DNA of 64,000 nucleotides from Lasioglossum baleicum (Eukaryota; Arthropoda; Insecta; Hymenoptera; Halictidae): contig NW_027469112.1 of assembly GCF_051020765.1 (NCBI RefSeq), positions 62,001-126,000 of the forward strand, written 5' to 3'. The notes under the pieces were generated by a model that had not been told where the DNA came from, ran no database searches, and was given only the letters and a program-made list of their open reading frames with translations. Positions within the stretch are counted from its first letter, which is position 1, and every line of letters begins with the position of its first letter. Both the position numbers and the translations under genes were made by a program. Positions 17,501-26,349 of this stretch are shown here, piece by piece.

Positions 17501-18375
17501 CTTCCAAGTTCTTAAAACCAGGAGATCATATTATAGTTGCCACAGGTACAGAAAAGCCATGCAATGAACTCCTGCCGCCTCTCTACAAAATAAACGGAAT
17601 TTGGTATCGTTTAACGCCGTCACTCACAGAGACCGTTGCCCCAGCAACATTACAACCGCTCATCAAACCCACGTGGAAGTACGTAGATCCAACAAATATC
17701 GCAACAGGCGGAATCTATTCCCAAGAGGATCTCAACAAACTACAGGACCACATCATGTTTCCAGTAGAAAGAGTGGCCGTAATAAATTCTATCGCCCAAG
17801 GAGCATCCGGCAGAGATTACGCAACAGGGAACGTTAATATGTTCAACCTGCTTGACGAAAACTCCCTGCAACAGATAGCGGAGTCAACAGCACAAAAACT
17901 GTGGTCAGGATTCACCACATTTGGTTCAATCAGTGCCGGAGTGCTAGGAATATATATAGCAATCCGAACAATAAAGACTATCATAAGTACCATAATCAAT
18001 GGTATTGCATTGCACTCACTTTACGGATGGAGTTTGCATCTAGCAGTCGCCGTATGGAGCTCCCTCACAAGATTCTTCATCTTCCTGAAGCAAAAGGACA
18101 ATACTTACACGTATACAGCAAGATACAGGAAAAGTGCAAGTGAAAGTGTTAGTGAACAAAGTGATTCCCCACCCACCCTAAACCCCGAGAAAAGACAGTC
18201 GAAAAATGAACATTGCGAATACGACTTGTCGGACATTACAAAACCAGCCCCAGCCCCACGTGCCGACACCGACAACATTTCAGTGCGACCAGTGTTTCGT
18301 CCAAATATAGAAAATACTCGCCGAGAACTGTGCTCCCTGCGCGGAGTACCTCCGGACGATGCGTCGCATGAATGA
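14383..18375 (+). CDS. Protease-minisatellite-envelope polyprotein of element 2
   Basis: Open from the frameshift to 18375. The retropepsin DTG and ILG motifs are intact. The minisatellite (about 15474-15810) has four 16-residue and five 10-residue units. The envelope module begins with an in-frame ATG at 16288-16290, directly before the hydrophobic signal-like stretch and YDCGG, so a spliced subgenomic mRNA could express env alone. The module carries a C-terminal membrane anchor and cytoplasmic tail. In families with this glycoprotein type the protein mediates membrane fusion; here that is inferred from recalled resemblance to chuvirus-like glycoproteins captured by insect LTR elements. Polymerase and integrase are absent. 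Confidence 0.8.
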   Translation, partial: RVRPPDRSQPKAGGRIFNSNYSPHPNSYPDERPVRRFVSAVNLAADSPIPRVKISAPQLQKKCEFLLDTGSEINLIRASSLEPNLPIDHTNTIEVQGITEGSIPTLGQIKIHLQGQNPIEFHVLEENFPINIDGILGSPFFRTGAEISFANQSITIGNIRVPFSNPCAPTAEPRDKLAAEVISMPSSMTNNLVKTPAAKREEHSARNVRVSSSNPRAPAVRPCRAPVTEVISMPPRDSIEYSLEKNAVKSRPESKETREISEYTARSRVVEREDRVRTKTPPKSEEFVLEPRTVACIAVDVEGPKQGYIRRVNVAPDVFLGDCVVTNRKGKASLRCFNTSSERVSFRLPPLEMEEIESYSSDLSTSGNYPDAFGNHPDLSNSGYYPDAFGNHPDLSNSGNYPDAFGNHPDLSNSGYHPDAFGNHPDITNSGNQPDSYTNSGNQPDSHTNSGNQPDSYSNSGNQPDPYSNSGNQPDQFQDQLHSYDNQRSSRPICKQVCSILHNKSSDSSKPEKDIKASKVKELHNLLRNHIFDDPQKLDSFQLPSARCHAKRNEYDKINLCATAKYASARKKYKSEYPRDNGYPYQIKRAKYETSGQQNLLPPLEDQHITSQHRSSEAAIASEDRQSLDTHETVIMQSIQVAILLSIATRVYTLIGYDCGGSTLNTTTFSIIDIPDCEPEEIKPTEDSVKIQLLQLAEFTQTRVIQCHIEIDRTIFYCGMHSHVSIVTNGRQEYLLATTSETCSELQKTGTILITPTAQVTGVQPNSTTSRSLTLAGELQNNGQCAGTTYNDPFGTWTSVVVQAIVRITLRDYTATVKLSTGQIHLQSGQICTFTKGSCLDTQDGHTFWDVVPNDYCKFNSYDVLYEGLATRVSTKTKFSPTLYMVESEDTTFALTESGRTSICGYIIIRTEHPKLFILDTSLSGKFKERTHTIVNNLDIFTYVNSKFIYVEKHLKSQLTQLYQDVIRQKCELEKQVLQNALTMLHSSPEEIAAAIMREPGFVAVPAGEVVHIIKCIPVTVQVRKTDKCFDELPITYQNSSKFLKPGDHIIVATGTEKPCNELLPPLYKINGIWYRLTPSLTETVAPATLQPLIKPTWKYVDPTNIATGGIYSQEDLNKLQDHIMFPVERVAVINSIAQGASGRDYATGNVNMFNLLDENSLQQIAESTAQKLWSGFTTFGSISAGVLGIYIAIRTIKTIISTIINGIALHSLYGWSLHLAVAVWSSLTRFFIFLKQKDNTYTYTARYRKSASESVSEQSDSPPTLNPEKRQSKNEHCEYDLSDITKPAPAPRADTDNISVRPVFRPNIENTRRELCSLRGVPPDDASHE
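16288..18375 (+). CDS. env: Envelope glycoprotein module with own ATG (element 2)
   Basis: Sub-reading of the polyprotein frame, about 695 residues. It starts Met-Gln-Ser followed by a hydrophobic run of about 15 residues that fits a signal peptide, then YDCGG. The ectodomain is Cys-rich with NTT and NST glycosylation sequons and a GTW...VVVQA...DYTA region. A hydrophobic segment with ISAGVLGIYIAI and a second hydrophobic stretch (SLHLAVAVWSSL) precede the tail. Elements 1, 5 and 6 have ATC in place of this ATG. Whether it is expressed by splicing is unknown. Confidence 0.55.
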   Translation: MQSIQVAILLSIATRVYTLIGYDCGGSTLNTTTFSIIDIPDCEPEEIKPTEDSVKIQLLQLAEFTQTRVIQCHIEIDRTIFYCGMHSHVSIVTNGRQEYLLATTSETCSELQKTGTILITPTAQVTGVQPNSTTSRSLTLAGELQNNGQCAGTTYNDPFGTWTSVVVQAIVRITLRDYTATVKLSTGQIHLQSGQICTFTKGSCLDTQDGHTFWDVVPNDYCKFNSYDVLYEGLATRVSTKTKFSPTLYMVESEDTTFALTESGRTSICGYIIIRTEHPKLFILDTSLSGKFKERTHTIVNNLDIFTYVNSKFIYVEKHLKSQLTQLYQDVIRQKCELEKQVLQNALTMLHSSPEEIAAAIMREPGFVAVPAGEVVHIIKCIPVTVQVRKTDKCFDELPITYQNSSKFLKPGDHIIVATGTEKPCNELLPPLYKINGIWYRLTPSLTETVAPATLQPLIKPTWKYVDPTNIATGGIYSQEDLNKLQDHIMFPVERVAVINSIAQGASGRDYATGNVNMFNLLDENSLQQIAESTAQKLWSGFTTFGSISAGVLGIYIAIRTIKTIISTIINGIALHSLYGWSLHLAVAVWSSLTRFFIFLKQKDNTYTYTARYRKSASESVSEQSDSPPTLNPEKRQSKNEHCEYDLSDITKPAPAPRADTDNISVRPVFRPNIENTRRELCSLRGVPPDDASHE

Positions 18376-18441
18376 GTCTGTAATCGAGTGTTGAGCGAGA
18401 AATTTCTTCCTTGTAAGAAATTTCTTTTCCGCGTTGGGAGG

Positions 18442-20396
18442 TGTTACGTCGTCCGATGTACGACGTTGGCCTTGTACATACACTATGTATTCAAGGTCTG
18501 ATCTGCATAAGATCCACACACCGTCCCCTAGACATAAGAGCATAGTATTAAGATCTCATTATTCTATTGTTCTAATCCTTATCTCCGTCTCTACCCATCA
18601 CCATAACTTCACCTTGATCAACACCTTACCTCAGTTTCAACCCATCACCACGACACATAATGCAATAAAGTATTGCATCACTCTGGAAGCATCTAGAAGC
18701 TTCTAGAAACGTCGAGAAGTCCAAAGACTGCTGCATCAGCAGTCCCACGCTCGTAGAGGGCAATAGGACAGCCACGAGACTGCAGCGTCAGCAGAAATGC
18801 ACGTGCAGTCCCCGGGAGCAAAGACGCTGCTGCGTCAGCGGTTCTCCCACTCCGACGACTGAAGAACAAAGAGACTGCAGCGTCAGCTATCCCCACTCCG
18901 AACGAAGGAGGCAAGGCAGAGCGGACGCTTGCATCAGTCCGCCTTCAGCCAGCGACTCGCACAGACGTGCCTACCTGGCCTCAGCCGCCAGTCCGGCTTC
19001 TTCCGACTTCAAGAGCAGACGTGTTCAGTCTAGCTCCGCGAAAGTGAAGTGTGTCGATCCTTCACTCCTAATTCCAATTCCAATTCCAACTCTAACTCAA
19101 CTCAACTCAAGTCCTAATTCTCATACATTAATCCTACAACATATTACTATATCCATTATTCATTAATCCAATTACTACTCCAATTATAATACTACTTACA
19201 TATTGTATACCAGTGTACTTACCAGTTCTTATTTAATATATATCGTTGTTATACCAGTGCTTCGATCTTGTTATTCTTGTGTTAGTTCAACACCATCTTC
19301 CAATTCAGTTCTTGCATCGAATATATTAAACTCGTGACATATCCGGACTTGGTCTAAAGTGCGCAGTGGAAACGCTGAGCCGCCAATAAGGAATTTGAAG
19401 CGAGTCATAGAGAAGTTCTCGTGCCACGTCTAGAATTGGTCTAAAGTGCGCAGTGGAAACGCTGAGCCGCCACTATAGACGTGAAGCGAGTTAACTACCA
19501 AAAGGGTTAATAACAAGTGGAAGTTCATTTTCATTATATTATTAATATTCCATCATTACTATTCCTTACCCATGCGACGCCCACGTCGAGCGGGACGCAA
19601 GTATCAACTTGCTAAATCGAGACGCGCGTTGAGAAATAAAGCGGTGCTCGATCAAATCATTGCCACTACCGAGTGGACCGAACTTCTGGGAACCACCGAG
19701 CACATTCCGTGTGACGCGTCCGATTACGTTTCTGTATACGGTTGCCCTTGCAACCTTCCTAAAGAGGTCAACCACGCGGACCTCTCGCGAGCTCCGACGC
19801 CAGTTCTGCATCCGGTCGATCGTCCTGAGGTAATCGACATAGCCGACGACGACAGCCAAGACACGATCATCGTTCCCAGGGTCCGTTGCCGAATCGTCAG
19901 TGACGTCCCTCTGCCAACTCATCAACGTGTCGTCTTGCGGCCAGCATCCAAGGCCACTAATGTCGTCCCGAACCGAGCAGCAGCAACTCTGCCAGATCTT
20001 CCCCACCTCGAGGACATCTGTATAGAAGATCCGATGTACGACACCTACTGTCAGTACCGCCAGTTCCTGCTGCAACAATATTATTAGGCGTTAATACAGC
20101 ATTGCGGTGAGTCGTATAATATCTTGTATAATTGCTGAATCCTGTAAACTCACCGTTTTCGTTGCATCATCTCGCGCGTGATTCTTGTCGGACACTTCTT
20201 GTAACCGCGTCGGACGTTCTCTTCTTGACTGCATCCATAGCAATATCGGTTGTCCTAGTGCATATGACAGCCCGCGGCTGTCTCGGCACGAAAGACCACT
20301 CCTCATTTTAATCTTCATATCTCAACCGTCCGTCTGTCACTGTTCTCTTTTCTCTCTCCTGGTACCTGTAACAAAAACACAGTGACGGACGTGACA
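18442..20396 (+). repeat. 3' LTR of element 2
   Basis: 1955 bp, matching the 5' LTR by eye, preceded by TTGGGAGG. Confidence 0.9.
19572..20087 (+). CDS. LTR-encoded ORF, 171 aa (3' LTR of element 2)
   Basis: Identical to the 12210-12725 protein, including the one-codon-shorter acidic run. Confidence 0.5.
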   Translation: MRRPRRAGRKYQLAKSRRALRNKAVLDQIIATTEWTELLGTTEHIPCDASDYVSVYGCPCNLPKEVNHADLSRAPTPVLHPVDRPEVIDIADDDSQDTIIVPRVRCRIVSDVPLPTHQRVVLRPASKATNVVPNRAAATLPDLPHLEDICIEDPMYDTYCQYRQFLLQQYY

Positions 20397-20400
20397 CGTA

Positions 20401-20583
20401 TACGGAGTATGAGTTAGTAAGAGTTAGAATTGGAATTGATTTAGGAATTGAATTGGAATGGATTTGGAATAGAATAGTAGAACAAACGTCGATGAACGTC
20501 GAAGCGCGAATTAGAAGAGCGCAGATCGACACGTCTGCTCGCTTCGCTGGCTTGGGCCAGACTGACTGATGTCGTTGTGTGAG
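20401..20583 (-). mobile_element. Family-C LTR fragment 2 (minus)
   Basis: Continues family C after element 2. It contains GGAATT-rich microrepeats and a CGACACGTCTGCTCGCTTCGCTGG block, both matching the order of the reversed family-A LTR. A similar block recurs at about 28340, so family C has a short internal duplication. Ends in TGAG (20580-20583), the target of element 3. Confidence 0.55.
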
Positions 20584-22549
20584 TGTTACGTCGTCCGATG
20601 TACGACGTTGGCCTTGTACACACACCATGTATACAAGGTCTGATCTGCATAAGATCCACACACCGTCCCCTAGACATAAGAGCATAGTATTAAGATCTCA
20701 TTATTCTATTGTTCTAATCCTTATCTCCGTCTTTACCCATCACCATAACTTCACCTTGATCAACACCTTACCTCAGTTTCAACCCATCACCACGACACAT
20801 AATGCAATAAAGTATTGCATCACTCTGGAAGCATCTAGAAGCTTCTAGAAACGTCGAGAAGTCCAAAGACTGCTGCATCAGCAGTCCCACGCTCGTAGAG
20901 GGCAATAGGACAGCCACGAGACTGCAGCGTCAGCAGAAATGCACGTGCAGTCCCCGGGAGCGAAGACGCTGCTGCGTCAGCGGTTCTCCCACTCCGACGA
21001 CTGAAGAACAAAGAGACTGCAGCGTCAGCTATCCCCACTCCGAACGAAGGAGGCAAGGCAGAGCAGGCGCTTGCATCAGTCCGCCTCCAGACAGCGACTC
21101 GAACGGTCCGCTCCAAGCGAGCGACTCGCACGGACGTGCCAGTCCGGCTTCTTCCGACTTCAAGAGCAGACGTGTTCAGTCTAGCTCCGCGAAAGTGAAG
21201 TGTGTCGATCCTTCACTCCTAATTCCAATTCCAATTCCAACTCTAACTCAACTCAACTCAAGTCCTAATTCTCATACGTTATTCCTATAACATATTACAA
21301 TATCCATTATTCATTAATCCAATTACTACTCCTATTATAATATTACTTACATATTGTATACCAGTGTACTTACCAGTTCTTACTCAATATATCATTATTA
21401 TACCAGTGCTTCGATCTTGTTATTCTTGTGTTAGTTCAACACCATCTTCCAATTCAGTTCTTGCATCGAATATATTAAACTCGTGACATATCCGGACTTG
21501 GTCTAAAGTGCGCAGTGGAAACGCTGAGCCGCCAATAAGGAATTTGAAGCGAGTCATAGAGAAGTTCTCGTGCCACGTCTAGAATTGGTCTAAAGTGCGC
21601 AGTGGAAACGCTGAGCCGCCACTATAGACGTGAAGCGAGTTAACTACCAAAAAGGTTAATAACAAGTGGAAGTTCATTTTCATTATATTATTAATATTCC
21701 ATCATTACTATTCCTTACCCATGCGACGCCCACGTCGAGCGGGACGCAAGTATCAACTTGCTAAATTGAGACGCGCGTTGAGAAATAAAGCGGTGCTCGA
21801 TCAAATCATTGCCACTACCGAGTGGACAGAACTTCTGGGAACCACCGAGCACATTCCGTGTGACGCGTCCGATTACGTTTCTGTATACGGTTGCCCTTGC
21901 AACCCTCCTAAAGAGGTCAACCACGCGGACCTCTCGCGAGCTCCGACGCCAGTTCTACATCCGGTCGATTGTCCAGAGGTGATCGACATAGCCGACGACG
22001 ACGACAGCCGAGACACGATCATCGTTCCCAGGGTCCGTTGCCGAATCATCCGTGACGTTCCTCTGCCAGCTCATCAACGTGTCGTCTTGCGGCCAGCATC
22101 CAAGGCCACTAACGTCGTCCCGAACCGAGCAGCAGCAACTCTGCCAGATCTTCCCCACCTCGAGGACATCTGTATAGAGGATCCGATGTACGACACCTAC
22201 TGTCAGTACCGCCAGTTCCTGCTGCAACAATATTATTAGGCGTTAATACAACATTGCGGTGAGTCGTATAATATCTTGTATAATTGTTGAATCCTGTAAA
22301 CTCACCGTTCTCGTTGCATCCTCTCGCGCGCGATTCTTGTCGGGACACTCCTTGTAACCGCGTCGGACGTTCTTTTCTTGACTGCATCCATAGCAATATC
22401 GGTTGTCCTAGTGCATATGACAGCCCGCGGCTGTCTCGGCACGAAAGACCACTCCTCATTTTAATCATAATATCTCAACCGTCCGTCTGTCACTGTTCTC
22501 TTTTCTCTCTCCTGGTACCTGTAACAAAAACACAGTGACGGACGTGACA
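20584..22549 (+). repeat. 5' LTR of element 3
   Basis: 1966 bp. The first ~170 bp match the element 2/4 type rather than this element's own 3' LTR. Confidence 0.88.
21721..22239 (+). CDS. LTR-encoded ORF, 172 aa, variant 3
   Basis: Acidic run DDDDSRD instead of DDNDSRD; otherwise like the 2632 copy. Intact, same start context (CTTACCCATGCG). Function unknown. Confidence 0.52.
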   Translation: MRRPRRAGRKYQLAKLRRALRNKAVLDQIIATTEWTELLGTTEHIPCDASDYVSVYGCPCNPPKEVNHADLSRAPTPVLHPVDCPEVIDIADDDDSRDTIIVPRVRCRIIRDVPLPAHQRVVLRPASKATNVVPNRAAATLPDLPHLEDICIEDPMYDTYCQYRQFLLQQYY

Positions 22550-22659
22550 AATTTGGCGCAGTCGGTAGGACATCGAAGTGGTCGCCGATATTTGCATTAA
22601 TAAGCCGACGCGTGTCAGTGCGAAATTCACATTTCTAAATCCCATTCATATCTTTCAAA

Positions 22660-24018
22660 ATGTCTCGCCCAATCACGCGATCTCAAAGGGATCTCCAAGC
22701 AGATCCTAACGCAGACCTTCCCCCAATGACCGAGGAAGAGCTACTCCTTTATGCGCAAGACCTCGCCCGTAGAGAGCAATATCTCAAAGAGGAAACTGAT
22801 TTTATTGCCAAATTGCGTCTCAAATATGAAGAAGACGCACAAAACCAAAAGAATATGCTCGATGAAATACGAAAAGAGCTTCATAACATCCAAATCACGA
22901 GTCAAAGCCTACGTCAACAATCGCCTACACCAGGCCCTAGTAACGTCTCTAATATGCGGGAACCTTCACCGCCAGAGCCACGCGAAATCCCACAGTATGA
23001 ACCTACTGGCAATTTCGCTCTAAAACAAGCCGCCGAGCTTGTCCCTAGATTCGACGGAACTTCGTCTTCCGTCCTACAATTCATACGCGCATGCAAACGC
23101 GCGCGTGACACCGTACCGGCCACTGCAGAGCGTGCCCTCACAAAATTGCTCTGCAATAAACTCCACGATCGTGCTTATGCCGCTATAGAAGGCCAGCACA
23201 TATTCACAATTTCTGCACTATGCGAGAAATTACGAACAGTACTGGGCCCATACAAATTCGTTGACCAGTACCGTGGCGATCTCGCGAGTGTACTCCAAGC
23301 TCCAAACGAGCACATCCTAGACTTCATCAATCGCGTTAAAGACCTTCGAACCGCGATTCAAGATGCCACAGATATTGGCCTTGATTACGAAGAACTAGAT
23401 CGCTTCGTAGTAGATTGTTTTCTACGAGGTCTCCTTCCTCAGCTGCGTGCCGAAGTGCTTCATTGCCCTTCGCGAAATCCTGCCACTGTTTTCGAAGCAG
23501 CCATCTCTGCTTACAGGCAGTATGAGTCAGACCAGACTCGTCGACGAGAACTGATCCGCGAAGAAAAACGAGTCAGCTTCTCTGATAACCGGCCGTATCG
23601 CCAGCGTTCCACGTACGAGTCCGCTCGTGACATTCCAGAGCGAACTCAAGAACGCCGCGATAACAGACCGGACTCGTCTCAGCAGTCCTCGAGAAACTCA
23701 AACCGGGACTCTTATCGCTCCCCGACGCCGCAACGGCGATGGGAAAATAATCCTCGCGACCAAAACACGTACCGCGATGGTCGCACAGATCGCCCCTCAA
23801 GCCCTAACATATTTTGCAACTATTGCAAAGCCCCCGGGCACGATATTCACGAGTGCCGTAAGCGCACTTTCAATAATAATAGGAGGTCGGGAAACGAGTC
23901 CGGCCTCCCGACCGAAGCCAACCCCAGGCGGGAGGCCGCATCTTCAACTCAAACTACAGCCCGCACCCAAACAGCTATCCGGACGAACGACCAGTCCGAC
24001 GATTCGTCTCAGCAGTAA
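22660..24018 (+). CDS. gag: Gag polyprotein of element 3
   Basis: 452 residues with small changes: SQRDLQADP near the N-terminus, PGPSN in the linker, ESARD in the basic region, and CKAPGH and KRTF around the zinc knuckle. All four CCHC ligands are kept. Frameshift heptamer at 23889-23895. Confidence 0.86.
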   Translation: MSRPITRSQRDLQADPNADLPPMTEEELLLYAQDLARREQYLKEETDFIAKLRLKYEEDAQNQKNMLDEIRKELHNIQITSQSLRQQSPTPGPSNVSNMREPSPPEPREIPQYEPTGNFALKQAAELVPRFDGTSSSVLQFIRACKRARDTVPATAERALTKLLCNKLHDRAYAAIEGQHIFTISALCEKLRTVLGPYKFVDQYRGDLASVLQAPNEHILDFINRVKDLRTAIQDATDIGLDYEELDRFVVDCFLRGLLPQLRAEVLHCPSRNPATVFEAAISAYRQYESDQTRRRELIREEKRVSFSDNRPYRQRSTYESARDIPERTQERRDNRPDSSQQSSRNSNRDSYRSPTPQRRWENNPRDQNTYRDGRTDRPSSPNIFCNYCKAPGHDIHECRKRTFNNNRRSGNESGLPTEANPRREAASSTQTTARTQTAIRTNDQSDDSSQQ

Positions 24019-26282
24019 ATCTTGCTGCAGACTCACCAATTCCGCGCGTAAAAATCTCCGCCCCTCAATTACAAAAGAAGTGTGAATTTTTGTTAGACAC
24101 GGGTTCGGAGATCAATTTAATTCGTGCGTCAAGTCTAGAACCAAATCTACCTATAGATCATACGAACACTATAGAAGTCCAAGGAATAACCGAGGGATCC
24201 ATTCCAACTCTCGGTCAAATTAAAATACACTTACAGGGTCAAAACCCTATCGAATTTCATGTCTTGGAAGAAAACTTCCCAATTAACATCGACGGAATCC
24301 TCGGTTCTCCCTTCTTCAGAACAGGAGCCGAGATCTCCTTTGCGAATCAATCCATAACGATAGGAAACATTCGGGTTCCCTTCTCGAACCCTTGCGCGCC
24401 CACGGCTGAGCCTCGCGATAAATTGGCAGCAGAGGTTATTTCAATGCCTTCGTCTATGACCAACAATCTCGTTAAAACTCCAGCCGCCAAGCGTGAGGAA
24501 CATTCGGCAAGGAACGTTCGAGTGTCTTCCTCAAATCCTCGTGCACCCGCGGTCAGACCTTGCAGAGCTCCGGTGACGGAGGTTATTTCAATGCCTCCTC
24601 GGGATTCGATCGAGTACTCCCTAGAGAAAAACGCCGTGAAAAGCCGGCCGGAATCGAAGGAGACTCGAGAGATATCGGAGTACACTGCGAGAAGTCGGAT
24701 CGTGGAGCGTGAGGATCGAGTCCGAACAAAGACTCTTCCGAAATCCGAAGAAGTCGTCCTCGAACCTCGTACCGTTGCGTGCATAGCGGTCGACGTCGAA
24801 GGACCTAAACAGGGATATATCCGCCGTGTCAATGTAGCGCCGGATGTATTCCTGGGTGACTGCGTCGTCACCAATCGTAAAGGCAAAGCGAGCCTCCGGT
24901 GTTTTAACACCTCGTCGGAAAGAGTTTCATTTCGATTGCCCCCATTGGAGATGGAAGAAATCGAGTCGTACTCTTCCGACCTTTCTAATTCCGGGTACTA
25001 TCCCGACGCATTCGGTAACCATCCCGACCTTACTAATTCCGGGTACTATCCCGACGCATTCGGTAACCATCCCGACCTTACTAATTCCGGGAACCATCCC
25101 GACGCATTCGGTAACCATCCCGACCTTACTAATTCCGGGAACCATCCCGACGCATTCGGTAACCATCCCGACCTTACTAATTCCGGGTACTATCCCGACG
25201 CATTCGGTAACCATCCCGACCTTTCTAACTCCGGTAACCAGCCCGATCCTTATACTAACTCCGGTAACCAGCCCGATCTTTATACTAACTCCGGTAACCA
25301 GCCCGATTCTCATACTAACTCCGGTAACCAGCCCGATTCTTATTCTAACTCCGGTAACCAGCCCGATCTTTATACTAACTCCGGTAACCAGCCCGACTTT
25401 TATACTAACTCCGGTAACCAGCCCGATCAATTCCAAGACCAACTCCATTCCTACGACAATCAAAGATCTTCAAGACCCATATGTAAGCAGGTCTGTTCTA
25501 TATTGCACAATAAATCCAGCGACAGTTCTAAACCAGAGAAGGATATCAAAGCCTCCAGAGTAAAAGAACTTCATAACTTACTTCAAAATCATATCTTTGA
25601 TGATCCACAGAAACTCGATTCCTTTCAACTTCCATCTGCACTTTGCCATGCGAAGCGAAACGAATACGATAAAATTAATCTCTGCGCTACAGCGAAATAC
25701 GCGTCAGCAAGAAAGAAATGTAAATCCGAGTACCCTCGCGATAACGGATATTCCTATGAGAATAAGCGAGCGAAATTCGAAGCCCAGCATCGGCAAAATC
25801 TCCTTCGACCACCGGAAGATATAGAACAGGTATTCCTACTCAAAGAACCCTGCAAGGGCAAATTCGATGCGCAATATACGGGTCCTCACGAAATTTGCGA
25901 CATCCTAGACTCAAACAATGTAAAAATTAAAGTAGGGAACCATTTTAAGATTGTACATGCAAACAAACTCAAGCGTGCGCCGAATAATCCAACGCAAACC
26001 CCGCGTCAGCGAAACGTGACACTCATCTGGACACAGATAAGAAAAGACAAAAGTGTTAGTGAACAAAGTGATTCCCCACCCACCCTAAACCCCGAGAAAA
26101 GACAGTCGAAAAATGAACATTGCGAATACGACTTGTCGGACATTACAAAACCAGCCCCAGCCCCACGTGCCGACACCGACAACATTTCAGTGCGACCAGT
26201 GTTTCGTACAAATATAGGAAATACTCGCCGAGAACTGTGCTCCCTGCGCGGAGTACCTCCGGACGATGCGTCGCATGAATGA
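23895..26282 (+). CDS. Protease-minisatellite-integrase-tail remnant of element 3
   Basis: About 795 residues in the -1 frame. The retropepsin is intact. Five 16-residue and seven 10-residue minisatellite units (about 24979-25430) are followed by the Cys/Lys-rich segment shared with env-type copies. Then comes a stretch with YTGPHEI...NNVKIKV...KIVHANKLKRA (about 25870-25980), which resembles the GPY/F domain at the end of gypsy integrases. The frame then jumps into the same Ser/Pro tail that ends the env-type polyprotein. RT, RNase H, integrase core and envelope are all gone, but the frame stays open. Confidence 0.75.
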   Translation, partial: RVRPPDRSQPQAGGRIFNSNYSPHPNSYPDERPVRRFVSAVNLAADSPIPRVKISAPQLQKKCEFLLDTGSEINLIRASSLEPNLPIDHTNTIEVQGITEGSIPTLGQIKIHLQGQNPIEFHVLEENFPINIDGILGSPFFRTGAEISFANQSITIGNIRVPFSNPCAPTAEPRDKLAAEVISMPSSMTNNLVKTPAAKREEHSARNVRVSSSNPRAPAVRPCRAPVTEVISMPPRDSIEYSLEKNAVKSRPESKETREISEYTARSRIVEREDRVRTKTLPKSEEVVLEPRTVACIAVDVEGPKQGYIRRVNVAPDVFLGDCVVTNRKGKASLRCFNTSSERVSFRLPPLEMEEIESYSSDLSNSGYYPDAFGNHPDLTNSGYYPDAFGNHPDLTNSGNHPDAFGNHPDLTNSGNHPDAFGNHPDLTNSGYYPDAFGNHPDLSNSGNQPDPYTNSGNQPDLYTNSGNQPDSHTNSGNQPDSYSNSGNQPDLYTNSGNQPDFYTNSGNQPDQFQDQLHSYDNQRSSRPICKQVCSILHNKSSDSSKPEKDIKASRVKELHNLLQNHIFDDPQKLDSFQLPSALCHAKRNEYDKINLCATAKYASARKKCKSEYPRDNGYSYENKRAKFEAQHRQNLLRPPEDIEQVFLLKEPCKGKFDAQYTGPHEICDILDSNNVKIKVGNHFKIVHANKLKRAPNNPTQTPRQRNVTLIWTQIRKDKSVSEQSDSPPTLNPEKRQSKNEHCEYDLSDITKPAPAPRADTDNISVRPVFRTNIGNTRRELCSLRGVPPDDASHE

Positions 26283-26349
26283 GTGTGTGATCGAGTGTTG
26301 AGCGAGAAATTTCTTCCTTTGTAAGAAATTTCTTTTCCGCGTTGGGAGG

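Larger units (their letters stand above)
11080..20396 (+). mobile_element. Element 2, family-A LTR retroelement, env type
   Basis: LTRs of 1955 bp at 11080-13034 and 18442-20396, flanked by CGTA (11076-11079 and 20397-20400). Same organisation as element 1 with a longer minisatellite. The LTR pair shows no difference noticed by eye. It is the only env-type copy that keeps an ATG at the start of the envelope module. Inserted into the family-C LTR. Confidence 0.9.
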
